A DNA stretch of 5,205 nt from Clostridia bacterium (GTDB lineage: Bacteria > Bacillota_A > Clostridia > Oscillospirales > CAG-272): NCBI GenBank assembly GCA_017462445.1, contig JAFTRB010000122.1:1-5205 (forward strand), in the 5' to 3' direction. Each line of letters starts with the position of its first letter. Positions within the stretch are counted from its first letter, which is position 1. The position numbers and the translations under genes were made by a program. The notes beneath the pieces are model-generated. The model saw nothing but the letters and a program-made list of their open reading frames with translations. It did no database searches and was not told where the DNA came from. Shown here one piece after another: positions 1 to 5,205 of the stretch.

Positions 1-10
1 GAAAGCTCGC

Positions 11-27
11 AATGTAATCAATTATTT
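11..27 (-). repeat. Short intergenic repeat, copy 1
   Basis: Read on the minus strand this 17-base AT-rich stretch matches positions 2387-2403 (plus strand) at 16 of 17 bases. A second shared 14-mer lies at 63-76 (minus) and 2423-2436 (plus), so both spacers contain the same two words in a different order. Both sit close to terminators. The sequences are AT-rich, so a chance match is possible and no function is claimed. Apart from this, positions 1-70 hold no coding potential that I can support and no convincing promoter. Confidence 0.3.
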
Positions 28-74
28 ACATATTATTTCTAATATTTCTTTAGATATGTCAAATTATTTAACAC

Positions 75-97
75 GGGGTAGGCATAACGCCTACCCC
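75..97 (-). terminator. Intrinsic terminator of the thioredoxin gene
   Basis: A perfect 9-bp GC-rich stem (GGGGTAGGC at 75-83 pairing with GCCTACCCC at 89-97) with a 5-base loop begins 13 bases beyond the thioredoxin stop codon. On the minus strand it is followed by GTGTTAAATAATTT, a T/A-rich but interrupted tract, so termination may be moderate. On the plus strand the hairpin is followed by ATGCTTTTATT, so it could also act on transcripts arriving from the left. Confidence 0.7.
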
Positions 98-109
98 ATG
101 CTTTTATTG

Positions 110-418
110 TCAGCCATCGACAAGGGCAAGCACCTGCGCCTTCGGTCTGGCTCCGCTCGCCTGGTTTACGATCTCGCCGTTTTTGAATACGATGAGAGTC
201 GGAATGCTGAACACTCCGTACCTGCTTGCTAGATAATCCTCCTCGTCGACATTGACCTTGCCGACTATAATATCCTCCCTCTCCTTTGCAACATCCTCAA
301 GTATGGGCTTGAGCATACGGCAGGGGCCGCACCAGTCGGCATAGAAGTCTACAAGCACAGTTTTACCGCTCGATACTATCTCGTCAAAATTAGCTTTGTT
401 TAGAACTTGAAACTTCAG
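110..418 (-). CDS. trxA: Thioredoxin, complete, probable CTG start
   Basis: Encodes a 102-residue cytoplasmic thioredoxin, which reduces protein disulfides and is itself recycled by thioredoxin reductase. The sequence shows the buried Asp of VDFYA (residue 24), the redox motif WCGPC (29-33), Pro38 in the following helix, the cis-proline in SIPT (Pro73) and the FKNGE turn (78-82), all at standard spacing. The start is unusual: the frame has no ATG after its upstream in-frame stop. A CTG at 418 sits 8 bases after AAAGGAG and gives the expected N-terminus MKFQVLNKANFDEIV. The next possible start, GTG at 358, would remove beta-strand 1 and helix 1 and has no ribosome binding site, so I chose CTG. 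The gene is monocistronic, with its own promoter and terminator. The family assignment is near certain. The start codon is likely but could reflect a single-base error replacing ATG. Confidence 0.95.
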   Translation of the reverse strand: MKFQVLNKANFDEIVSSGKTVLVDFYADWCGPCRMLKPILEDVAKEREDIIVGKVNVDEEDYLASRYGVFSIPTLIVFKNGEIVNQASGARPKAQVLALVDG

Positions 419-426
419 TTTTCTTT

Positions 427-433
427 CTCCTTT
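427..433 (-). promoter_or_regulatory. Ribosome binding site of the thioredoxin gene
   Basis: The minus strand reads AAAGGAG, a strong Shine-Dalgarno sequence, followed by 8 bases and then the in-frame CTG codon at 418-416. This site decides the start, because the only other candidate (GTG at 358) lies about 70 bases downstream of it. Confidence 0.75.
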
Positions 434-460
434 CGTGAGCTTCCTCGCTCTTTTGTGACC

Positions 461-469
461 ATTATAGCA
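461..469 (-). promoter_or_regulatory. Extended -10 promoter of the thioredoxin gene
   Basis: The minus strand reads TGCTATAAT, a perfect extended -10 element (TGn plus TATAAT). No good TTGACA-like -35 hexamer lies 16-18 bases upstream, which fits an extended -10 promoter that depends less on the -35. Transcription would be expected to begin near 454, giving a leader of about 35 bases that contains the AAAGGAG site. Confidence 0.65.
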
Positions 470-488
470 CTATTTTTCCCCATATTCC

Positions 489-501
489 GTGATTTAGTCA
501 C
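489..501. promoter_or_regulatory. Possible operator: GTGA-N5-TCAC inverted repeat
   Basis: GTGATTTAGTCAC is an inverted repeat with 4-bp arms and a 5-base centre. It lies about 20-40 bases upstream of the thioredoxin -10 element, over the place where a -35 would be, so a bound protein could affect that promoter. The half-sites look like CRP/FNR-family sites, but the spacing is 5 rather than the usual 6 (CRP) or 4 (FNR TTGAT-N4-ATCAA). The arms are short and may be chance. Confidence 0.25.
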
Positions 502-507
502 ATAGAG

Positions 508-529
508 AAAAAAGGAGAAAAGTCCTTTT
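508..529 (-). terminator. Weak hairpin with T run, possible minus-strand terminator
   Basis: AAAAGGA (510-516) pairs with TCCTTTT (523-529) across a 6-base loop. Read on the minus strand, the 3' arm runs into six T's (complement of A508-A513). This looks like a low-GC intrinsic terminator that would shield the thioredoxin promoter from leftward read-through. The stem has only two G-C pairs, so the hairpin is weak. Confidence 0.3.
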
Positions 530-615
530 ATACTACCTCGAAGGATATTAAATGCCTGTATGCTTTCATATCCCCTTTTATATTTCAGGTTGATACATTA
601 TTTATCTATTAAATA

Positions 616-644
616 TTGACTTTCCTCCTCTTAAATGATAATAT
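616..644 (+). promoter_or_regulatory. Promoter of the TIM-barrel/methyltransferase operon
   Basis: A -35 box TTGACT (616-621) is followed at 17-base spacing by TAATAT (639-644). The overlapping GATAAT (637-642) is a closer -10 match but at 15-base spacing. Transcription would begin near 650, about 30 bases before the chosen start at 680. An in-frame ATG at 635 lies inside this promoter and so would not be on the message. Confidence 0.6.
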
Positions 645-668
645 TAGTATGTAAAATTATTAAGCCGC

Positions 669-673
669 AGGAG
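669..673 (+). promoter_or_regulatory. Ribosome binding site of the TIM-barrel gene
   Basis: AGGAG followed by 6 bases and the ATG at 680. It supports the 680 start over the in-frame ATG at 635, which has only a CCTCCTC (pyrimidine) stretch upstream and no purine-rich site. Confidence 0.8.
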
Positions 674-679
674 AATGTT

Positions 680-1546
680 ATGCTATATTCTACAACGACC
701 GATGCTCTGTTCAGCCACTTTGACGAAGACACCGCCCTGGATATGTTCAAGGATGCGGGCTTCCCTGCCCTGGATTTCTCTATGTTTACCTCCGAAAGAG
801 TAAAAGCGGAGGGCTACAGGGAATATGCCACCCAGCTAAGAAAAAAGGCCAACGAAAGAGGCATAATTTTCAATCAGATGCACGCCCCCTTTGGCGGTGG
901 CAAGGAGTTCTACCTGACCGACACCTTCCCCGTTCTGCCCAGGTGCCTGGAGCTTGCCTCGCTCCTCGGGGTAAAAAATATGGTTATCCACCCGATTACC
1001 GACCCTCGCTATTACGGTCACGAGGAGGAGCACTTCGAGATGAATATGAAGTTCTACCGTGCGCTTGCCCCCTACACCAAGGAGTATGGGGTTAAGATTG
1101 CGATAGAGAATATGTGGGAGCTTCACCCCATTCACCGCGGTATCGTAGACAGCGATTGCGCAGACCCCTATGAGCATATCAGATACTTTGACACCCTGGA
1201 CGACGATGAGGCGTTCACCCTTTGCCTCGACCTCGGCCATGTGGCACTCTGCGGAAGAGAGCCGGAGGAGTCGATCCGTATCCTCGGCCATGACAGGCTT
1301 GGCGTGATCCACGCTCACGATGTGGACTACCGCTCCGATCTCCACACCCTCCCCGGTGTATCTCTTCTTAATTGGGAGGGCATTTGCAAGGCGCTGGGCG
1401 AGATAAACTACAAGGGAGACTTCACCCTGGAGGCGGACGGCTTTTACCGTCATCTGCCGAAGGCGGTATATCCCGAGGCGTGCAGATTAATGGGCGCGGT
1501 TTGTCGGGATATGGTTAGGCAAATCGAGGAAAACAGAGTTAAGTGA
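680..1546 (+). CDS. Sugar phosphate isomerase/epimerase family TIM-barrel protein
   Basis: A 288-residue protein of the xylose-isomerase-like TIM-barrel superfamily (AP endonuclease 2 / IolE / sugar epimerase type), probably a cytoplasmic metal-dependent enzyme acting on a sugar or sugar derivative. Visible strand-end motifs are QMHAPFG (His68), MVIHP (His104), IAIENMWE (Glu143), LCLDLGHV (Asp184, His187), VIHAHDVD (His211, His213), SDLHTLPG (Asp220, His222) and FTLEAD (Glu251). Glu143, Asp184, His213 or a neighbouring His, and Glu251 are the expected metal ligands from the family pattern. Length is normal for the family and there is no signal peptide. The start at 680 was chosen from the AGGAG site and the promoter position, which shortens the longest reading frame by 15 residues. 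It is the first gene of a two-gene operon; the partner is an RNA methyltransferase and does not reveal the substrate. The superfamily is secure, the exact reaction unknown. Confidence 0.92.
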   Translation: MLYSTTTDALFSHFDEDTALDMFKDAGFPALDFSMFTSERVKAEGYREYATQLRKKANERGIIFNQMHAPFGGGKEFYLTDTFPVLPRCLELASLLGVKNMVIHPITDPRYYGHEEEHFEMNMKFYRALAPYTKEYGVKIAIENMWELHPIHRGIVDSDCADPYEHIRYFDTLDDDEAFTLCLDLGHVALCGREPEESIRILGHDRLGVIHAHDVDYRSDLHTLPGVSLLNWEGICKALGEINYKGDFTLEADGFYRHLPKAVYPEACRLMGAVCRDMVRQIEENRVK

Positions 1547-1547
1547 T

Positions 1548-2384
1548 ATGGCAGAAATAACAAGAATTACCGATTTTTCCGACTCGCGCCTTGATGTATA
1601 TGTGCGCCTGACCGGTGCGCAGTTAAGGAACAAGCTGGAGCCTGAAAAGGGAATTTTTATAGCAGAGAGCCCGACGGTTATCGAGGTAGCTATGGATGCA
1701 GGCTGCAAGCCCATCTCCCTGCTCACCGATGAAAGGCTCTTGGGCGGTGCTGTCGAGGGGGTAATCAACCGCCTCAGCGCCCTGCCCTACGAAGTTCCGA
1801 TATTCACAGCGCCCACCGAGGTTCTGACAAAAATGACAGGCTTCGAGCTAACACGGGGCGCTCTCGCCGCAATGCAAAGACCTGCCCCCAAGACGGTGGA
1901 GGAGCTATGCAAGGGCGCAAAAAGAGTTGCCGTCCTCGAGGAAATAGCCGACTCGACCAACATTGGCGCAATATTCCGCTCCGCCTCCGCGCTCGGTATT
2001 GATGCGGTGCTTATAACCCCGACCTGCTGTGACCCACTATGCCGAAGGGCTGTAAGAGTCAGCATGGGAACCGTGTTTACCGTCCCCTGGGGGAAAATCG
2101 GAGAGAGCAAAAGCGATTGGCCCGCAAAAGGAATGGAGCTTCTCCGCTCATTGGGCTTTAAGACCGTGGCAATGGCGCTCACCGACAACTCGGTCAGCAT
2201 AGACGATAAGGCGCTTCGAGGCGAGGAAAAGCTTGCCATAATCCTGGGCACGGAGGGCGACGGCCTGGCCGACAAGACCATAGCCTCCTGCGACTACACC
2301 GCCAAGATACCTATGTCCCACGGAGTAGACTCCCTGAATGTTGCAGCCGCCGGCGCGGTAGCCTTCTGGGTGCTGACTCATTAA
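1548..2384 (+). CDS. SpoU/TrmH-family RNA 2'-O-methyltransferase
   Basis: A 278-residue S-adenosylmethionine-dependent methyltransferase of the SPOUT class, expected to methylate a ribose 2'-OH in rRNA or tRNA. Residues about 10-110 look like the substrate-binding domain of TsnR/RlmB-type enzymes (LRNKLEPEKGIFIAESPTVI at 26-45). The catalytic knot domain follows, with motif 1 STNIGAIFRSASALG (136-150, Asn138 and Arg144), motif 2 ILGTEGDGL (232-240) and motif 3 IPMSHGVDSLNVAAAGA (254-270). All three are intact. Only one base separates the TGA of the upstream gene from this ATG. The nearest purine-rich element (GAGGA) is about 17 bases away, so translation probably depends on coupling to the upstream gene. 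Members of this family are often annotated simply as RNA methyltransferases, and the target nucleotide cannot be read from the sequence. Confidence 0.94.
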   Translation: MAEITRITDFSDSRLDVYVRLTGAQLRNKLEPEKGIFIAESPTVIEVAMDAGCKPISLLTDERLLGGAVEGVINRLSALPYEVPIFTAPTEVLTKMTGFELTRGALAAMQRPAPKTVEELCKGAKRVAVLEEIADSTNIGAIFRSASALGIDAVLITPTCCDPLCRRAVRVSMGTVFTVPWGKIGESKSDWPAKGMELLRSLGFKTVAMALTDNSVSIDDKALRGEEKLAIILGTEGDGLADKTIASCDYTAKIPMSHGVDSLNVAAAGAVAFWVLTH

Positions 2385-2386
2385 GC

Positions 2387-2403
2387 AAATAATTGTTTAC
2401 ATT
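2387..2403 (+). repeat. Short intergenic repeat, copy 2
   Basis: Matches the minus strand of 11-27 at 16 of 17 bases. The second shared word (CCGTGTTAAATAAT, 2423-2436) repeats the minus strand of 63-76 exactly. The spacer also contains a 7-bp inverted repeat, TTAAGCA (2381-2387) and TGCTTAA (2416-2422), that overlaps the methyltransferase stop codon. Function unknown and possibly chance in AT-rich DNA. Confidence 0.3.
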
Positions 2404-2440
2404 TATTCTCGCAACTGCTTAACCGTGTTAAATAATATCA

Positions 2441-2469
2441 AAGCCCCTCGGCATTCTGCCGAGGGGCTT
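2441..2469. terminator. Bidirectional intrinsic terminator between convergent operons
   Basis: A perfect 13-bp stem: AAGCCCCTCGGCA (2441-2453) pairs with TGCCGAGGGGCTT (2457-2469) around a 3-base loop. On the plus strand it is followed by ATTTTCGCTTTTT, a good terminator for the methyltransferase operon, about 57 bases after its stop. On the minus strand it is followed by TGATATTATTT and would end the pheST transcript about 32 bases after the pheT stop. The paired A and T residues flanking the GC core let it work on both strands. Confidence 0.9.
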
Positions 2470-2500
2470 ATTTTCGCTTTTTAAAAGTTCCTTTTGCTCT

Positions 2501-4873
2501 TTACGCCTTAAGTACAAGATCGATTTTTGCAAGCGCGCCAACGATCTTGTCGATAGCAGGCTGAAGCTCCTGCTTGGAGAGTGTTCTCTCGCGAGAAACA
2601 AAGGAGAAGCGAAGGGTAAGAGCGGTAACGCCCTCGTTATCGGTATATACATCCTTCATTCTCACATCCTGGAGAAGTCCGTCTGCGTTTGCGCGAGCAA
2701 GCTCGTCTACCTTGCCAAGCACCACGCTTGCAACATCGCAGACAAAGGTCATATCGATGTCGATTGCAGGGAACCTGGAGGGCTCGCTGTACTTATTTGC
2801 GCCGGGCTTGACGGAGGCAAACTTCTCGGTATAAAGCTCGAAGAAGGCAACCGCGCACTTCTTATCTATGTTGCCCAGCACGATGGGGTGAGGCACAGAA
2901 ATATATCCAACCCTCTCGCCGCCAACAACAATATCAAAGCTGTTCACAGGATGCTGATAATCTGCTACATCGGTAGCGGTTACATACTCGGCGGGCTGAT
3001 GGAGAATATCGGAGCAAAGCTCGCTTACAGCATCACGCATACGGAGGAAAAGGCTCTCCTCGGTTGCAGTCCTGGAATAGATTACGGCGCCGAGCTTGTT
3101 CTGCTCATTGCAGCTGCCATCAGCGCGAAGCCCCTCAACCGTGTGGCCAATCTCGAAGATGGCGAACTCATCACGGTAGCTTCTGTTCTCCTTCACAAAG
3201 GAAAGAAGGGTGGGTATCATAGATACACGGAGATATTGATGCGCGGGGGTCTGTGCATTAAGAACCCTGACATTCTCGGGAGTAGCTATGCCAAGCTCCG
3301 CATTCTTGTCGCTGTCCGACCAGATGTAGGAATGAACCTCGTGCATACGGTAGCTCTTTACAAGCAGATCCTTCATTCTGTCCTCGTCGCTCTTGAGAAT
3401 CTCCTTGCGAACGGGAGCAAGAGCAGACATAGAGGTGCAGATATCAAAGTTGTCATAGCCATAGATACGGGTGATCTCCTCGATGATATCCGCCTTGATG
3501 GTGACATCCTTGGTGGCTCTCCAGGAGGGTACGGTTACGGTGAAGTTGTCCCCATCAACCGATACAAGGAAGCCAAGCCCCTTAAGGGTGGTAACTATCC
3601 TGTCGGTGGGGATATCGATGCCGGTATATCTATCCACATATCTGCGGTCAAAGCTAAGGGTGATCGTAGGATATTTTCTTACATAGCAATCGGTGAAGGA
3701 GGAGATGACACGCGCTCCCGTGTCAAGCTCTGCAAGCAGAGCAAGCAGTCTCTCGGTTGCAATACGGCAAAGCTCGGGGTCAAGCATCTTCTCGTATCTC
3801 ATCGAGGCATCGGTACGGAGGCCCAGCCTTGTGGTAGTCTTTCTTACGCTTACGCCATCAAAGGTAGCCGACTCAAGAAGAAGAGAGGTCGTATCATCCT
3901 CTATCTTGGAGGCATCACCGCCCATAACTCCGGCAATTGCCACAGGCTCATTGCCCGAGGTAATCATAAGCATCTGCTCATCAATCTTCCTCTCCACGCC
4001 GTCAAGGGTAGCAAAGCTTCTTCCCTCGGGGAAGGTCTGAACCTCGATGCAATCGACCCTTCTGTTATCGAAGGCGTGCATAGGCTGACCAAGCTCAAGC
4101 ATCACATAGTTTGTCAGATCGGCAAGGAAATTAATAGCGCGAGAGCCGCAGTAGTAAAGGCGAATTCGCATATTAACAGGAGAGATTTTACGAGTAATGT
4201 TCTCTACCTTTATAGCGGTATATCTGTAAACGAGGTCGGTAGCCTTAACATCAACAGCCACCTCGGGCAGACCCGCGTAAGCGTCAACATTCAAAGCCTT
4301 CGGCTTCTTCAGCTCTCTGCCTGTTATAGTAGCGAACTCACGGGCGATACCGTAATGGCTCCACAGGTCGGGGCGATTGGTGAGCGACTTGTTGTCAACC
4401 TCAAAAATTATATCATCAATATCATATACGCTCTTGATGTCTGTGCCAAGAGGGATATCATCGGTAATCTCCCAGATGCCGGAATTGTCATCACTGATAC
4501 CCAGCTCTGCCTCCGAGCAGCACATACCGTAGGAGGTGTAGCCACCAACCGTAGCAACCGAGATTGCGTGGCCCGCAACCGAGCCTCCGTTCGTTGCAAG
4601 AGCAACCTTCATTCCCTCGCGCACATTGGGCGCGCCGCAGACAATGTCAAGAACCTCGCTACCCGTGTCAACCTTCAGAAGGTGAAGCTTCTTGGAATTG
4701 GGATGATTCTCCACCGAGAGAATTCTTGCGACAACAACACCAAAGGTGTCCTCGCCCTTTACGATAATGTCCTCAACCTCGGCGGTGGAGAGTGTGAAGT
4801 TGTGAATCAGGGCCTTCTTGTCAAGGCCGGAGAGGTCGACAAAGTCGCCAATCCAATTCATTGATAAAAACAT
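2501..4873 (-). CDS. pheT: Phenylalanine--tRNA ligase beta subunit
   Basis: A 790-residue beta subunit of the cytoplasmic alpha2-beta2 phenylalanyl-tRNA synthetase; it binds tRNA(Phe) and edits mischarged Tyr-tRNA(Phe). Length is normal for bacterial PheT. Domains in order: an N-terminal segment typical of PheT (MFLSMNWIGDFVDL); a tRNA-binding OB fold at about 43-155 (ENHPNSKKLHLLKVDTG, CGAPNVREG); the B3/B4 editing region at about 212-390 (LTNYVMLELGQPMHAFD, IAGVMGG, RTDASMRYEK); the B5 domain at about 402-476 (PSWRATKDVTIKADIIEEI); the catalytic-like core at about 490-690; and the ferredoxin-fold anticodon-binding domain at about 697-789 (SEPSRFPAIDIDMTF to ERTLSKQELQPAIDKI). The start at 4873 has an AGAGGA site at good spacing, and its residues align with the usual M-x-x-S-x-x-W opening; an alternative ATG at 4861 is less likely. 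It follows pheS by 22 bases, so the two are co-transcribed. No frameshift or missing domain is seen. Confidence 0.98.
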   Translation of the reverse strand: MFLSMNWIGDFVDLSGLDKKALIHNFTLSTAEVEDIIVKGEDTFGVVVARILSVENHPNSKKLHLLKVDTGSEVLDIVCGAPNVREGMKVALATNGGSVAGHAISVATVGGYTSYGMCCSEAELGISDDNSGIWEITDDIPLGTDIKSVYDIDDIIFEVDNKSLTNRPDLWSHYGIAREFATITGRELKKPKALNVDAYAGLPEVAVDVKATDLVYRYTAIKVENITRKISPVNMRIRLYYCGSRAINFLADLTNYVMLELGQPMHAFDNRRVDCIEVQTFPEGRSFATLDGVERKIDEQMLMITSGNEPVAIAGVMGGDASKIEDDTTSLLLESATFDGVSVRKTTTRLGLRTDASMRYEKMLDPELCRIATERLLALLAELDTGARVISSFTDCYVRKYPTITLSFDRRYVDRYTGIDIPTDRIVTTLKGLGFLVSVDGDNFTVTVPSWRATKDVTIKADIIEEITRIYGYDNFDICTSMSALAPVRKEILKSDEDRMKDLLVKSYRMHEVHSYIWSDSDKNAELGIATPENVRVLNAQTPAHQYLRVSMIPTLLSFVKENRSYRDEFAIFEIGHTVEGLRADGSCNEQNKLGAVIYSRTATEESLFLRMRDAVSELCSDILHQPAEYVTATDVADYQHPVNSFDIVVGGERVGYISVPHPIVLGNIDKKCAVAFFELYTEKFASVKPGANKYSEPSRFPAIDIDMTFVCDVASVVLGKVDELARANADGLLQDVRMKDVYTDNEGVTALTLRFSFVSRERTLSKQELQPAIDKIVGALAKIDLVLKA

Positions 4874-4880
4874 ATTCTAT

Positions 4881-4886
4881 TCCTCT
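4881..4886 (-). promoter_or_regulatory. Ribosome binding site of pheT
   Basis: The minus strand reads AGAGGA, within AAAGAGAGGA, 7 bases before the ATG at 4873. It lies wholly in the 22-base pheS-pheT gap and favours the 4873 start over the ATG at 4861. Confidence 0.75.
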
Positions 4887-4895
4887 CTTTCGCGT

Positions 4896-5205
4896 TTACA
4901 GGGACTTGAACTGTCCTAAGGACTTAAGGCTTCCGCTGTTGAAATCACGGATATCCTTAACGCCGTATCTCATCATCGCCAGACGGGTAAGACCAAGGCC
5001 GAAGGCAAAGCCGGTATACTTCTCGGTATCAATTCCACCCTCCTCAAGCACACGGGGGTGAATCATTCCGCAGGGGCAAAGCTCAAGCCAGCCGGAGTTC
5101 TTGCAGGAGGGACAACCGTCACCGCCGCAAATCTCACAGTTGATATCCAGCTCAAAGCCGGGCTCCACGAAGGGGAAGAAGCCGGGACGAAGTCTGACCT
5201 TTACA
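4896..5205 (-). CDS. pheS: Phenylalanine--tRNA ligase alpha subunit, C-terminal part
   Basis: The last 102 codons of the catalytic alpha subunit, which activates phenylalanine and transfers it to tRNA(Phe). The start lies beyond the right edge. The visible part opens with [18 protein letters not shown], the active-site strand region of PheS. A cysteine-rich insert follows (C-x2-C, C-x2-C, then C-x-C; visible residues 23-45), then GMIHPRVL and class II motif 3 as [17 protein letters not shown] (65-81), ending in DIRDF and QFKSL. A cysteine-rich insert at this place is known in Firmicutes PheS, but the extra C-P-C pair and the Thr in motif 3, where Glu is common, are less usual. The gene is immediately upstream of pheT in the standard order. 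Any pheST promoter or leader is outside the window. Confidence 0.97.
   Translation of the reverse strand, partial: VKVRLRPGFFPFVEPGFELDINCEICGGDGCPSCKNSGWLELCPCGMIHPRVLEEGGIDTEKYTGFAFGLGLTRLAMMRYGVKDIRDFNSGSLKSLGQFKSL

Noticed and set aside
57..62. A minus-strand TTGACA that could be a -35 box for a gene to the left.
   Set aside because: No acceptable -10 hexamer lies at 16-18 bases, and the surroundings are AT-rich enough to give such hexamers by chance.
419..679. Possible riboswitch or T-box leader between the divergent genes.
   Set aside because: The predicted leaders are only about 30-35 bases on each side, too short for a structured leader. A pheST T-box, if present, would be upstream of pheS and outside the window.
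836..1453. A 205-codon minus-strand frame opposite the TIM-barrel gene.
   Set aside because: Shadow of a clear family member on the other strand; no recognisable domain and no start signals.
1787..2281. A 164-codon minus-strand frame opposite the methyltransferase gene.
   Set aside because: The plus strand carries all three intact SpoU motifs; the antisense translation is low-complexity and Ser/Pro-rich, as shadows often are.
2381..2422. A 7-bp inverted repeat TTAAGCA/TGCTTAA around the methyltransferase stop codon, considered as a terminator or attachment site.
   Set aside because: The loop is 28 bases, there is no T run after it, and a far stronger terminator follows at 2441-2469. No integrase or target duplication supports an attachment site.
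2888..4864. A 658-codon open frame on the plus strand, antisense to pheT.
   Set aside because: It is in exact codon register with pheT, so its stop codons would correspond to sense codons TTA, CTA and TCA. It stays open because pheT avoids those rare Leu/Ser codons, and it ends exactly at the first TCA of pheT. The translation resembles no protein family I know and has no ribosome binding site, whereas pheT is unmistakable.

Overview
The window looks like an ordinary housekeeping stretch of a bacterial chromosome, probably from an uncultured gut-type Clostridia/Bacillota lineage. That assignment is an inference. It rests on the AT-rich intergenic spacers with purine-rich AGGAG-type ribosome binding sites, consensus sigma-A-like promoters, GC-rich hairpin terminators, and a PheS C-terminus carrying a cysteine-rich insert like those of Firmicutes PheS. 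I see no insertion sequence, prophage, CRISPR array, tRNA, rRNA or other mobile or defence element.

Layout from left to right. Positions 1-109 are AT-rich spacer holding the terminator of a leftward gene. Positions 110-418 (minus) encode a complete thioredoxin whose only well-placed start is a CTG codon behind a good ribosome binding site and an extended -10 promoter. Positions 419-679 are a divergent intergenic region with a promoter on each side and several short inverted repeats between them. Positions 680-2384 (plus) form a two-gene operon: a sugar phosphate isomerase/epimerase-type TIM-barrel protein, then, after a single intervening base, a SpoU/TrmH-family RNA 2'-O-methyltransferase. 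Positions 2385-2500 are a convergent spacer with a perfect 13-bp hairpin that can serve as a bidirectional terminator. Positions 2501-5205 (minus) are the phenylalanyl-tRNA synthetase operon: a complete pheT (beta subunit) preceded by the 3' end of pheS (alpha subunit), which runs off the right edge.

Functionally, PheS and PheT form the alpha2-beta2 enzyme that charges tRNA(Phe). The SpoU/TrmH protein is expected to methylate rRNA or tRNA. Thioredoxin is the cytoplasmic dithiol reductant. The TIM-barrel protein is a metal-dependent sugar-acting enzyme of unknown substrate. Nothing in the window points to a coherent undescribed system. The items most worth a second look are the CTG start of the thioredoxin gene, the small inverted repeats and micro-ORFs between the divergent promoters, the six-cysteine segment and altered motif 3 of PheS, and a short sequence shared between two intergenic spacers.
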